Notes under the pieces: generated by a model
Told to the model about the DNA's origin: nothing
What the model saw: only the letters and a program-made list of their open reading frames with translations
The model's database searches: none
Translations under genes and position numbers: made by a program
NCBI GenBank assembly: GCA_032717465.1
Contig: CM064732.1
Location: 35,522,015-35,586,014, forward strand
From: Coenobita brevimanus
Taxonomy: Eukaryota; Arthropoda; Malacostraca; Decapoda; Coenobitidae
Reading direction: 5' to 3'
Length of the DNA stretch: 64,000 nucleotides
Shown here: positions 25,030-36,939 of the stretch, piece by piece
Layout of the letters: each line of letters begins with the position of its first letter
How positions within the stretch are numbered: position 1 is the stretch's first letter

Positions 25030-26540
25030 CTGTACCCCAGTAAAAGAACTAACCTTCCCAGGCACATTGATGCAAATCGCGTTCCATGTGGTTTTGCACA
25101 TAGATGCACATTGACGCGAATTTCGTGAAAAAGAAGAAAAAGATTTGCCAAAAGTTAAGTGTTTGGGTGAATTGCGTCAAATTTTGGAGCATTCTAGCGG
25201 GTGCATCTTTCATCCGGGGTAAACACTTGGCAACACTATAGCGCATCCTCAGAGCCTATCTGCAGCAATAAACCTCAGTACCTCACAAGTAGCCAGGCTG
25301 TAGGGTTGCGCTGTGTGTGTTGTCCCTTCAAACGCCACTAATTCTCCCCCTCCTCCCCAAGCCGAAGCCCCTATGGACTGAGTGTGATAATATATTATTT
25401 CTAAGCATATTTTGACATGATTTTGTTGACATAACATAGATATATATATATCAAAAAGCAAGGGTGCCTCTTATCAGTCGTTAGGCCTGGGGGCAAAACT
25501 TGTGTTCACTGCAGTGGGGTTTCGCCACTTTGCCTCCCCTAGGCCCTATGCTGTGAGTACATTTAGGTATATAGTGAAGCCAATGCCTAAACTGTATATT
25601 GTGTGAAAGATATAGTGGCTGGTTTTGTGAAATAATGGAACTAGCAGGTGTTACATATGCCATAGCTGTAATTTGGAATGGGACTGGTGTCACCTGTATG
25701 CTGGAATAATGTTGATAGTGATATTGTATTTGCATACGGATTTGTGTGAAATCAGCATCAAACATGCTGTGAGTGTTCATGAAGGAGAGTAGTGTGTGCC
25801 ATATAGTGGTGCATCGTACTCTCGGGGTGAAGGTGCTACGTCACATTGTACTGTGGTAAGGAACGGAATAATTGCGAAGGTAAGGGTGGAATCATTGTGG
25901 TAGTCATGTATTTGCATATGATTTTGTGTGAAGTGTACGTGAAATGTGCCGCGAGTGTTCATGAAGGGATATTTTAGGGTGCGTAGCGTATGTTGGTGGT
26001 ACTTTAGTGGCAGGTGTGCAGGGGACGTAAGGATGCCTAGCAACTACGGATGTCAGTGAACGAGTAGTGTACCTTGCTCAGACATTTAGAGAGAACTTAT
26101 ACTTTATGTGCAATGTATGTGAAATGTGCTGCGACTGTTCGTGAAGGGATATTGTGGATGTGTAGTGTATGTTAGCATTACCTTGGCGGCAGGTGTGCAG
26201 GGGATGTAAGGATGCCGAGCAACCACGGATGTCAGTGGATAAATACTGTACCTTGCTAAGACATTTGTTGAAAACCAAAGATTTAAATAAAATGTTATTG
26301 ATATGTGTCATGAGTGTTCGTGGAGGGATATTGTGGGTGCATAGCTTATGTTAGTGGTATCTTAGTGGCAGGTGTGCAGGGGATGTAAGGACGCCGGGCA
26401 ACCACAGATACCAGTGGACAGGTACTGTACCTTGCCAAGTCATTTGTTGATAACTTATGATTTATATGAAATGTTAGTGATATTTGCTACGAGTATTCAT
26501 GGAGATATAGTTTATGGTGTATATCATGTGTTGGGGGAAC
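25030..26540. repeat. Tandem array with ~180 bp period beside the Gypsy LTR
   Basis: From about 25920 to 26520 a unit of about 180 bp recurs at least three times. Each contains GGCAGGTGTGCAGGGGA(C/T)GTAAGGA, then GC(A)ACCACGGATGTCAGTGG, CTGTACCTTGC.AAG.CATTTG and GAGTGTTCGTG.AGGGATATTGTGG. The GGTGTGCAGGGGA markers lie near 26014, 26191 and 26371. More diverged relatives extend back to about 25740. A separate pair of related blocks (GCCACT..TCCCC..CCCTATG) lies at 25335 and 25516. No coding potential is supported. Confidence 0.75.
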
Positions 26541-26559
26541 TTTAGGGGAAGGAGGAAAT

Positions 26560-27235
26560 ATATCCCTTTCACACACGGGGGCCCGGTGTCTGGTATCTTG
26601 ACCATATAATATGTATATCTTGAGATGTGGTTCTAGTTATCATGTAGTCGAAGGTAGAAGTTAAAGATGGATACAAGGAGTTGATCGTAGTTTATTAACT
26701 TAAGAAAGTGTTTAAGTTGAGCAGTGTATGTATTACACCGGAACATAATACATTTCCTTTGGTCGACTCTCACTGACACATTTCCTATTCCCACACCTTG
26801 GCTGGTGCTTCTGTCTATCTATCAATCTATCTATCCATCATGCTACCTATTATGATTTGTATTTATAATATGGAGTCCTGACATCGCTCGGTCACACCAG
26901 CTGGCGATCCTCCAACAGCATTCATCATTGATATGTCGTAATCTATTAATACATAATAGTGATTATAATACTGAATAGACATAATATTCATGATAATATT
27001 GTAATGACCTAATAATAGTTGAGAAACATGTTACATTGTAAACATATAGTATACATAATGGAGCAGATACACTATAGTTAAACTGAGTATGGATTATTGT
27101 ATAACATATTGTAAAATGAGTATGTATAATAGGCACATATATGCAAAAAATAATTCAAAGTTAAGATTATAATAACGGTTACTAATAAATGTGTATTTCT
27201 ATAGATACAATGATAATATTAATTCAATTGTTGTA
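26560..27235 (-). repeat. Candidate 3' LTR of the Gypsy element
   Basis: It lies immediately after the polypurine tract on the minus strand. It contains a possible AATAAA poly(A) signal (complement of 26691-26696) and no coding sequence. The far boundary is a guess because no second LTR copy is available for comparison. Confidence 0.45.
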
Positions 27236-27247
27236 CCCCCCTCTTTT
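27236..27247 (-). promoter_or_regulatory. Polypurine tract
   Basis: On the minus strand AAAAGAGGGGGG lies directly between the env region and the candidate 3' LTR, the expected place for the plus-strand primer of an LTR retrotransposon. Confidence 0.65.
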
Positions 27248-27338
27248 GTATATAAAAAAAAATTGACAATATTTACGAAATATTTACACTTCATTCAGCG
27301 GGTCTGACTTGAATGTTTACCCTACCTCCAGCAAGTAC

Positions 27339-29034
27339 TTACTCCAAGTTTGCAATTCTTGCATGCATTCTGTGCATTGCGAACAGCACTACGGCAAATA
27401 CAATGGAGATGATTATAAAGACAGTAGGTGCTGGACTATACACATAAGATGGGATGAACATACTCAAACTCAATTCTTCCCAGGGCTTCATTGTTTCACT
27501 GATTAGTTGTATAGTTTCAGACTTGGGTGAAGTCAATTTAATACTTGTGCTCATGTTTAAGTCCATATTAGGCAGAGGGTGGAAATGTTTGTGTGTATGA
27601 TTGAGAATGGCGTAGTGATTGATGGTGGATAAAGTGGACATGGACGGTGTAAGTACCACACAGTAGTCTGGTGTTATGTATAATCCTGATGCTGAAGTAT
27701 GAGATGGTGGTATATCTGGACAGACTATGTAAACTGATGTGTTATGAGTAAAATAAAAAAAAAATAGAAAAAATTGTGAGTGTCCGATGTGATGATGGTG
27801 TACTGTATAAGCTTATCTGGAGCAAAAGTGAAATTGCAGTGGTGATGAATGTCTTGATTTCTTATGATAGCCATTTCACAAGGGACTGTTCCAGTAGGCT
27901 GAAACGTGAAGATGTACGCAGGACAAAGGTGAACAGCACGTAAGGATGTATGGCACTTTCGTTCAATCGTTGATTTACTGGCGAAAGTGTTAGTGTTCCG
28001 TCTCTAGGAGACCATGATGAGTTATGCGTCTGTGTCGATGTTGATGATGACCAAGGTGTCAGTATTCTTAGAAGGGAAGGGGTATATTTGATACACAGTG
28101 AACAGGTCATTTGTTATAAATGGTACATGAACTAATACTGATGCTGGTGTTAGTGTTGCTTCTAAATATGGATAATATAACATCGAATCTCTACCCCGGA
28201 ACAAAGGCTTCAAACTATGTTTATGTATGCCTTGGCTAATTACCTGATGTAGCTCATGAACTGGAAGTAGGTCAATTGATTCTACCATTTCCAGCATTTG
28301 CAATTCCTTGGATAAATGCCCTGTAACGAATTCTAGTGTTATCTAGCTGGAGTATAATTGTGTCAATATGTTCCGTGATGATGGAGAAGTGTTGGAAAAG
28401 TGTCCTGTTCCCTTCCATGGCATTGATTTTGTCTACACTCTGGTGAGTTATACTTCTTGCCTTTTTTAGATTTTTCACGATTGTCTTCATTGCTGAGTTT
28501 TGTCCGGTGACGAACTTGTTTTGGTATGTTAATAACTGAGCTATTTTATTAAATTTGTTGTTTATTTCTTGAAGATCTTCCTCTGTAGCCAATCCAAAGA
28601 TGTTCCCAAGAATTGCACCACCCAGGTCAAACAAACCACGCCTTTGGCGAGCATGTGTGATGTTGTATGTGTCACCCAATATCTCTGTTCCATGAGACGG
28701 GAGATCTTGGACCATGATGAGCATAATTGACAGCCTGTTCTATCTTCCATTTTGCTAACTTCACTATTTCAGTCACTTCCTTTGTGTTATGTGTTTGTGA
28801 AACATAGCCTTCTATCATGAAGTCCAGGGTTCTCTTGGGTTTGGCAATATTCTCTAAATAAGTGGGTAATTCGTATAAATAGTCTAAGCTTATCTCAGTA
28901 CTCATTACATCTTTTACAATTGACGTCGTGGCCGATGGGGCTATGAGGCATCCTTGCCATACTATATGTTGAGGGTCTAAGTGAGCATATCCTCTTGCTA
29001 GGTAGAGGATTAGCCAGGGTATAAGTCCCTTCAT
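27339..29034 (-). pseudogene. Gypsy env-like glycoprotein, broken
   Basis: Minus-strand fragments of an envelope glycoprotein of the errantivirus / baculovirus-F type. The N-terminus has a hydrophobic signal-like segment (GLIPWLILYLARG). A furin-like RQRR lies at about 28633-28650, followed by GLFDLGGAILG, a glycine-rich hydrophobic stretch like a fusion peptide, and then a long helical heptad-like segment. The C-terminal piece ends with a transmembrane segment (VFIIISIVFAVVLF) and a short basic tail. The region is split over at least four frames, with stops after the N-terminal part and in the ectodomain, so no complete protein is encoded. Env-bearing Gypsy elements can be infectious in insects. 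This copy is a relic. Confidence 0.8.
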
Positions 29035-29379
29035 CGTTACCTACCGAAAAAAAAAAAAAAATTATAAAATTCATAATCCACTCATGCTGTGGTTGATGAT
29101 AGTGATGATGTGCGTTATGGGTAGCTCATGGAGAACAATAATTTGCTTGTTGTTTCACTTATATAAGGAGTTTAAATCGATATCTAGATTGTGTAAATGT
29201 TTTATTGTAGCATTTTTTGGAACGGTTGCACCTATGTTTGTTTGTTTGGTATGCGACCTTAATTTATTTTTGTAATTGTTGTTGTCTTCTTGTTGGTTTC
29301 ATGAGTAATTTTCGGTTTCTTGGTGGTGTCTGAGGTTGTATAATTGCTGCCTAATTCCCTTGGTACCCAATTTAAATGA

Positions 29380-30330
29380 TCAACATGAATTTGTTTTTTC
29401 TTCGCCACTTGACAGTGACCAAATTACAACTTTGTTTCCTGTCTTATTGATTACTCTGTATGAGCCCTCAAATTTCGGGGATAATTTATTGTCTCTCGTA
29501 TGAATGATACCATAGACAATGTATCCTAAGCTGATAGGTGATTCTTTTGCCTTTTTATTAAATGCCTCCATCATTTCTTCCTTGAACATCGATAATTGTT
29601 TTTTCACTCTGTTATATCCTAGAATTCACATAAATGGAGTTTGGGGTAATCATCGTAGTTGTAAATGGCCAGATTTTCACCTAGAATTTCATATGGTAAT
29701 TTTTTATCTGTCCCATACATAATGAAATGCGGTGTGTCTCCTACAGACTTATTTATAGATCCATTAATTGATGCTTCTACTCTGGGAATCCAGTCATCCA
29801 AGTTTGCATAATTTTCATTGAGAATGTGTCATAGTACATCTAGTACTTTTTTGTTTTGTCTCTCTACTAACCCACTGGATGCTGGGTGATAGGCTAAAAC
29901 ACTGACCTTTTTTATTTTGTATTGTTTACATATTTCTTGTAAGATATCAGAATTAAATTCACCTCCATTATTGCTAATTAGTATCTTTGGGGTAGTGAAG
30001 CGACATATTACATTATCTATTATTGCCTTTGCTACTGTGCCTTTGCTACTGTTTCTGCTGTTTGGGGCTAAGATTACATATCAGGAGAAATGATCTGTTG
30101 CTACGAATAGGTATTGGTTATTATTGTATGATAATGGCAACTTGAGTAAATCAACCGCGACAACGTCCCAAGGTTGATGTGGTACAGGGTAATTACCTAT
30201 AGGTGCAGGTGTGATTAGGTATCCTTTGTGTTTTGCACATGATTCGCATGTCTATATGATTGTTTATATCTTTTTGTAATGATGGCCAGTAATATAACAT
30301 CTGGGCATGTTTAAATGTCCTGTCTTTTCA
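29380..30330 (-). pseudogene. Gypsy integrase, degraded
   Basis: Minus-strand pieces read WPSLQKD, then VVAVDLLKLPLSYNNNQYLFVATDHF, ISNNGGEFNSD, GLVERQNKK, WIPRVEASING and SVGDTPHFIMYG, ending KLSPKFEGSYRVI. These give the first and last acidic residues of the DDE core and the 'K..P.F.G.Y.V' end. The central motif is ISNNGGE where active elements have SDNGGE (29970-29972), so the second catalytic aspartate is asparagine. Several stops and shifts lie between the pieces. It would follow the RNase H domain in the pol polyprotein. Confidence 0.78.
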
Positions 30331-30470
30331 TGGATGTCCTGCATGTGGTCTATTGTGTACTGTTCATAATACTTGGAGTATTATGTTATTAGGGAACACT
30401 AATTGTTTGTTATTTCTTCAGCATTTCATTTGTCCTGGGTTGATCCTGTATAAGGCATTATTGATTATTT

Positions 30471-30580
30471 TGATTTTTTTTTTTTTTTTTTTTTTTATGT
30501 GTCCGACTCTGGGCATAGGCTTCACAGCCTGCTATCAAGGCCCAGCAGTCCTCCTACATACCATACACCTCTACATGTGT
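30471..30580 (-). mobile_element. Possible short retroposed insertion with poly(A) in the pol spacer
   Basis: A T run at about 30473-30497 is a poly(A) on the minus strand. It ends a roughly 100 bp segment (GGCCTTGATAGCAGGCTGTG) that separates two pieces of Gypsy pol (LPKLHVPLI and ALYRINPGQM). This suggests a small retroposon. No target duplication was recognised and the family is unknown. Confidence 0.35.
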
Positions 30581-30699
30581 ATGAGTGGTACATGTAGCTT
30601 GGGCAATTGTATGTCATCCCCACTTTCTAACTTATATATAACTTTAGACCATGTTGGATCAAGTCTCTGTGCTTTTGCGATTTCATCATGTTTGGGATG

Positions 30700-30857
30700 T
30701 TTCCTTTGAGATCTAAAGCTGCGACAGGAAGTGTATTTGGGTTCCTAGATAGACCATCAGCTACTAGAATCATTTTGCCCTGTATGTAATGAATGTGACC
30801 ATTGTAGTTCTTGACTGTACATTTCCATCTTGCTCTCTTCCCACAGAGGAGTTTTTC
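30700..30857 (-). pseudogene. Gypsy RNase H, C-terminal piece
   Basis: Minus-strand frame KEKLLCGKRARWK...GHIHYIQGKMILVADGLSR. ADGLSR is the conserved end of Gypsy RNase H. It joins in phase with the piece at 31648-31859 when the MITE between them is removed. Confidence 0.8.
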
Positions 30858-30861
30858 TTTA

Positions 30862-31643
30862 CCCTGCCGCGTCCCACTGCCGTTTTAAAACGGTCTGACA
30901 TAGTTCCACAGCCAGTGCTAGTGCCATTTTAAAACGGTTTAAAATAAAAAACTTCACTGAGACCACATTTTTCAAGATTCGTGAGGTAAAAATTGGCATG
31001 CAGTTAAGGTAACTGTTCCTCTACCATCCCCCAGGCTCTCAAGGCCATACACTCACTCGCTCCCCCCCATCATGCTTTCTCTGCCTCACTCTGCCTGTGT
31101 GCCTAACCCAGTGCTGTAAATAGTGAAAGCATTTTGTAAATATTTTCATGTAAGAGTAAGTTGTAAATATTTTCTTGTAAGTGTAAGGACTATGTAGTGA
31201 ATACAAGTCGTAAATACCTTCTTGTATGTGCTATGACTGTAGGTAATGAAATCAGGTTGTACCTATCTTCAAGTAAGTGTAAGATAATGCATTCACAATG
31301 AGAAAGACGCACAAATTATGATAGATGCTGAAGTAATAAGTAATCAGAACAGTGTGCTGAACATTGCTATACCTTCCCAGCATAAATACCTGAGTATACC
31401 TTACATAGGAAACGGCTTTCTCTCACATATGTGGTGACTGTGAGAGAGCGGCTATACCTGTACACGAGTATGCAGTACTCAATAAAACTCATTTCTGAGC
31501 CTCGGTGAGCATTTTGTTAGCAAAATTCATTGTTTCCACATCAAACTCAATCATTTTAGCAAAAAAAAAAAAAAAAAAAAAGGTCGAAAAATGGCCGGCA
31601 CTGGAGTGACCCATAGGGCTAAAAATAGCCGGCATGTGGCGGG
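30862..31643 (+). mobile_element. TTAA MITE, copy 2 (derived from piggyBac D type)
   Basis: The left end (CCCTGCCGCGTCCC, then CTGCCGTTTTAAAACGG) and right end (TGCCGG..TTTTT, ATAGCCGGCATGTGGCGGG) correspond to element D and to MITE copy 1. The right target is TTAA (31644-31647). The left target has lost one base (TTA, 30859-30861). It is 782 bp, with a leader like that of D (CATACACTCACTCGCTCCC), then a jump to the 3' tail units (AAGTGTAAGATAATGCATTC). No transposase is present. It is inserted in Gypsy RNase H. Confidence 0.85.
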
Positions 31644-31647
31644 TTAA

Positions 31648-31859
31648 ACATACCCACTAGGGGTTTTTGGTCAGTGAATAAGTGAACTTCATAACCATAT
31701 ATCATATCTCTGAACTTTTGTAATGAAAAGACCACTGCAAATGCCTCTAAGTCTGTAATGCAATAATTTTTTTCTGCACCTTTTATTTGTCTGCTGGCAA
31801 ATGCAATTGGTTGATTCATTCTTATCTTATCTTCTTGCATTAATACAGCCCCTACTCCT
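31648..31859 (-). pseudogene. Gypsy RNase H, middle piece (212 bp)
   Basis: Minus-strand frame KGVGAVLMQEDKIRMNQP, AFASRQIKGAEKNY, DLEAFAVVFSLQKFR and VHLFTDQKPLVGMF, the centre of a Gypsy RNase H. It is trapped between a MITE on the left and piggyBac copy B on the right, both in TTAA sites. The frame itself is undamaged. Confidence 0.88.
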
Positions 31860-32116
31860 TTAACCCGCGGCGTCCTGTCGACGTTCTTCCACGTCCTCAC
31901 GTTTTGTCACTGCCAATCCCGTCAACGTACTTTAACGTCCTGCAATTGCAAGGTTCATAATTTCCACAATTTTCAAAATTCGCGCGAGATTTTCGATTCG
32001 CCCACCTACCCAAGCCTCCCCTACCTGCCGCCAGGCGGGCAGCGTCCCAGAACCCGCGTGACCCGCGCTCGCCCTTGTCTCGGTCACTCACCTGTTAGCA
32101 GTGACCCAGGTCAGAC

Positions 32117-34465
32117 ATGGCGCGTAAAAGTCTCTCAGACGACGAAATAGCATCTGCCCTGGAGGCCTTTACTGGAGATAGTGATTCTCCACTTGATGAT
32201 GATATGGTGGATCGAGATTACATCCAGCCAGAGGAAGAAATAACAAGCAGTGATGAGGAGGTCCCTTCGCCCCGGAAAAAGCGGTATGTGACATATCGTA
32301 AGGCAAGGGAAGGCCAGCCTGCACCCCAATCACCTGCATGGACCTCTCTCCATCCCGATTCTGATGAGGACAAGGATGAGGACGATGACGATGACGGCGG
32401 CTTAGGATGTGATATCGCCTCATGGTTGGGGAAGGAGAAAATCTCACCCCGAGGATCAGAAGGTGGGGCGAGAAGACAAATAAGGTATGGTCCAAGTGTT
32501 TTGTCTGGGGAAGTCGAAAGTGGTGTGGTGGGAGTGCGGGGTGAAAGGGAAAGTGGTGTGGCGGGAGCGCGGGGTGAAAGGGAAAGTGGTGTGGCGGGAG
32601 TGCGGGGTGAAAGGGGAAGTGGTGTGAGGGAGGCAGCATGAGCACGTGGTGCACGTAGGCCTAGGGGAGAGGAGGTGGAGCCACTCCCCAGCACGTCTTT
32701 CGCCCCACAATATTCCCAAACTTCCTCCCCACAGCCCCAGGATGTGGGGAAAGGAAGGAAAGGGAAGGGAAAGGGTAAAGGAAAAGTGAGAGGGAAGAGA
32801 AGTGCGAGTGATGAAAGGCGCCGCTCTCCACCTCCCCAACCTCCCCCACCACCCTCACCTCCCAACCCTGACGAAGGCGACGATGGGGACGTGGCTGGAG
32901 ACAGTGGTGTCTCGTGGTACTGGGAAGATGGGAGTAATTTTACTCCCATCATTCACCCTTTCACTGAGGAGTGGCGGTCTGGTTGCATGGCTCCAGGTAT
33001 GCATGCGGGTTCCACTAGGGTGGATTTTTTCCACTTGTTCTTTGGGGAGGCGTTTGTGGGGCGCATAGTGGAACAGACAAACATATTTTCACGAACACAG
33101 CGCCATGAAAGTGAACGTTTGGGAACAACGAGCAGGCATTCCCAGCAATATGACTATCCTGTGACAATTTCTGAGATGTTCTTATTTTTTGCCCCGGTTC
33201 TCTTGATGGGTGTGGTAAGAAAAAACCAAATTCCTGCATACTGGACAACTGACCCAATGATCCTCACACCTTTCTTTGGAAAGGTGATGAGTCGTAATAG
33301 ATTTCAGCAGATTCTCGGCCACCTCCACTTTTTTGATGCAGAAGATCCAGCTAATGCAAATAACACTGATAAAATGAGGAGAATTAGGCTGGTATTTGAT
33401 CATTTACGGGAAATGTTCCGCTCCTCATTTTATCCTTACAGAGACTTCGTCATAGACGAGAGTCTTGTGTTGTGGAGAGGCAATATTTCCTTTCGCCAGT
33501 ACATACCCAGCAAGAGACACCGTTTCGGGTTCAAGATCTTTGTTATGTGTGACTGTAAGACTGGTTATGTGCAAGACATAGTCTTGTACATGAGCGCACA
33601 GACAGATATAACAGAAGATCATAGTATAGGACTCTCAGGGGCCGTGGTGAAGACAATGATAGAGGAGTACCTTCATCTTGGTCATGTGTTGTACCTGGAC
33701 AACTGGTACACTAGCCCTCTTCTCGCTAGGTTCCTTCACCAACACGACACCGGAGTCTCTGGTACAGTCAAGAGAAACCGTTGCCATATGGTCAAGATAG
33801 GGAGGAAACTTGACAAGAATGAGGTGGTTTTCTTCCAGGCAAATAACATCCTTGCCACCCTTTGGAACCACAACAGGGAAGTTTGCCTCCTATCAACTGT
33901 ACACAGCCCCCTGATGCACCGCACAGACTCCGTTGATCACCGTAGCGAGAGGAGGCGCAACGTCTGGAAACCCGAGTCTGTACTGGACTATAATCTGAAC
34001 ATGAGGCAAGTGGATCAGTCAGACTCGATGATTTCCAGTGTTGACTGTGCCAGGACAACGATGAAGTGGTGCAAAAAGCTCTTTTTCCACTTGCTCGACA
34101 TCACGGTCCTGAATGCACACTACCTGCACGCCATGACAACAGGAGTATCAGAGACCTTTGAGGGGTTTGTGAGGGAGCTGGCACGTGAAATAATCGCCAG
34201 GCATGCCCAGGACAGACCCACACACCGCACCCACACCCCCATGGCAGCCCAGACTCCCCTACGCCTCGCAGGACGCCACTATCCTAGCACAATCCCTTCC
34301 GAACCAAACTGTCGTAAACCCCAGCGCCGCAGCCATGTATGCAAGCACTCGACAGTCAGACCAGCCACTCAGAGAAAAGACACAAGGTACGAGTGTGTAG
34401 AGTGCAATGTTGCGTTGTGCCTTCAGCCATGTTTCAGAGAGTACCATAACTTCCTACACTACTGA
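32117..34465 (+). pseudogene. piggyBac transposase with one premature stop (copy B)
   Basis: The frame is open from MARKSLSDDEI to the stop at 34463-34465, except for a TGA at 32639-32641, where copy A has CGA in the same context. That is a CpG-to-TpG change. All three catalytic aspartates are present (VIDESLVLWRG, YLDNWYTSPLL, RQVDQSDSMISS), as is the C-terminal cysteine-rich domain, in which CHVC is changed to SHVC. About 783 codons in all. Upstream of the stop is the acidic N-terminus with VRGERESGV-type repeats. Translation from an internal methionine after the stop (32675) would keep the whole DDE domain, so partial function cannot be excluded. Confidence 0.93.
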
Positions 34466-35760
34466 AACTGTGTGGGATGGCAATATGACGCTCAGTATAA
34501 TGGTAAGGCCAGTCAGCATGTGCTAAGTCTTATATAAAGTTGAAACGGGTGTAATGTTTTCAGGAAAGTAATGTATAAGTTGAGAAATAGTGTAAGTTGA
34601 AAGAAGTGATATCAAAACTACACCCACTGTGTAAATCTGCGAAAATATGACGCTCAGTATAACACTCTGGTCAGTAAATATGTGATAGCAAGAATATAAA
34701 GTGGAAACGGGTGTAATGTTAGCAGGAAAGTAACGTATAAGTTGAAAAATAGTGTAAGTTGTAACAATTGATGTCACGAGTACACCCACTTTGTAAATCT
34801 GCGAAAATATTACGCTCAGTAGAACATTCTGGTCAGTAAGTATGTGATAGGAAATATATAAATTTGAAAGGGTGTAATGTTAGTACGAAAGTAATTTATA
34901 AGTTGAATACTAGTGTAAGATGAAACAAATTATATCGCGATAACACTCACTGTGTAAATATGCGATAATATGATGCTCAGTAGAATAGAAAGGTCTCCAA
35001 TTATGTGATATCAATTATATCAAGTGGAAATATGTGCAATGTTAGTGGAGAATTATTATATAAGTACAAAAATAGGTTGTAAGTTGAAATAGTAGTCATA
35101 GCGACTTCATCGTCTGTGTTATTATGCGCTATTATTACGCTAAATATTTACGTAAGGCCTGAAACTATCTCAAAACAGTTCTCAAAAGTGGAAAAGTGTA
35201 TAATGTTATTAGGAAAGTATTATGTAAGTTGAAAAAACACAATACGAGTTGAAACAACAGTCACAGTGAGTTCACTCACTACATAAATAAGCACTAAACA
35301 TTACGCTAAATGTTATTGAAAGGCCTGTGAATACGTAAAAACAGCTCAATAAAATGTAAAATGGTATAATGTTATTGGAGATGTATTATGTAAGTAGAAA
35401 AAAATGATATGTATCATGATTCAGGAATGTTAGCGATTCATCGTGACCAGTCTGGCCAATTTTGCTCGGTTTGCACGATGGTACAATGCTTATTTCAGCT
35501 CTATTTTTGTATAAAATCCAATTTACTCTTGTATCACATGTTTTTATGTTTGTAATAAATACATATCTACTTACTTTCATTGGTTTCCCGGACTTATAAT
35601 ACCATAGAAAACGTGAGAGCCTCAGACCATCTACAGAGAACACGGTACCAGGTGTGACGAAGGTATACCTGTTTAGGCCACTTATGGACCCCGGTGAACA
35701 CTTTCTTGGTGATTGACCATCGTTTCTGACCAAAAGCGAAAGTTTTAGCAAAAAAAATTT
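34466..35760 (+). repeat. piggyBac copy B 3' tail of diverged tandem units
   Basis: Same arrangement as the tail of copy A: repeated TGACGCTCAGTATAA, GGTCAGTAAATATGTGATAG, GGTGTAATGTTAG and TAAGTTGAA blocks, ending with the CGATGGTACAATGCTTATT block near 35476. Unit number and order agree with copy A, with small indels. Confidence 0.7.
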
Positions 35761-35827
35761 GGGTCCAAAAATGGTCGGGATTGGGGGGTACCAGTGGTGA
35801 AAAAATGGTCGGGATGGGGCAGGTTAA

Positions 35828-36705
35828 CAGATGCATCTGTGGAAATTATAAATGGTTTTGTGAAATCAGGGTAGGCTAAACATGGGGCATTTGTGAGTTT
35901 ATCCTTTAATTCATTAAATGCTTGTTTTTGTTCTTCTTCCCATTGGAATATAACATCTTTTTTGAGTAGTTTGAATAGAGGAACTATATGAGAGAATTGC
36001 CAGACCTAAAAACTGCCTAATTTCGTTTATAGTAGTTGGTTCAGGGAAGTCTTTCACTGCTAGTATTTTATCATCAGATGTGTGTATGCCTTTTGCATTC
36101 AGTTTGTGGCCTAAGAATTTTATTTCCTTAAAGCAAAATTTGCATTTAGACTGCTTAATTGTTAAGCCAGCATCACCAAGTTTTTGTAGGAGTTGGTCTA
36201 ATTTCTGGAGATGTTCCTTTATGCCGTTTGTTGCGATAATTATATCATCAAGATAGACGGATATTCCTTGTCCTAGAATTTCGGACAATACAGAATTCAT
36301 CAAACGTTGAAAAGTGCCTGATGCTGTCTTTAATCCCACTGGCATTCTTTTGTATTGATAATGACCTGTTATTGTGGAAAAGGAAGTGTATTTACATGAG
36401 TCCTCACCTAATGGTATCTGGTAATATCCATTTAGCAGATCTGTTGTGGAAAATACATTAATTTCTGGTCCAATATTATGCAGGACGTCACTTAGCAATG
36501 GCATGGGAAACCGGGCTGGTATTGTGTGATTGTTTAGTTTACGGTAATCTACTACCGCACGCATTTCTCCCTTTCGTTTGGGCATGAAAAATAGTGGGGC
36601 ATTCCAGAGGGAGACTGATGGCTCAATAATTCCAATTTTTAGCATTTCACCGACATACTTGTTTGCAAGTGTACGTTGTGATTGTGGGACTCTATAGGCT
36701 GGCAC
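35828..36705 (-). pseudogene. Gypsy reverse transcriptase and start of RNase H
   Basis: Minus-strand frame with the full RT order: AVVDYRKLNNHTIPARFPMP, FSTTDLLNGYYQIPL, SFSTITGHYQYKRMPVGL, the catalytic VYLDDIII, then KFCFKEIKFLGHKLN and the connection IRQFLGLA. YLDD and the TTDLLNGYYQI aspartate are intact. After FLGLA the frame changes; the other frame gives the RNase H start (LAYPDF, IISTDASV), which is cut by piggyBac copy B at 35824. About 290 codons; the match is to Ty3/Gypsy rather than to Copia or Bel. Confidence 0.9.
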
Positions 36706-36939
36706 AAAAACAGGTTGTGTCTGGGTGCAAGTTAACTTTGTGATTGATCAAGTTAGTACACCCTAATTGTCCTCCAGGTAATGCTGCCGTTTGCCTATGT
36801 TTTTGTAACAGGTTTAACAAATCAGTTTCTTCATCAAATTCACATGAGTGAATTAAATTATCTTTTATATTTTATCTATAGATTTTATCTTAGTTGTCAC
36901 TCCAGCTAAAGTTATTTCCATCACGGGGGCAGGACATTT

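Larger units (their letters stand above)
31864..35823 (+). mobile_element. piggyBac element, copy B
   Basis: TTAA at 31860-31863 and 35824-35827 brackets 3960 bp. Ends are CCCGCGGCGTCCTG and, reversed from the right, CCTGCCCCATCCCG. It is closely similar to copy A throughout. It interrupts Gypsy RNase H between TDASV and GVGAVLM; removing it with one TTAA restores that frame. Confidence 0.94.

Noticed and set aside
24622..26311. Minus-strand frames of 60-100 codons between 24.6 and 26.3 kb
   Set aside because: They overlap the decayed LINE and the tandem array and show no domain.
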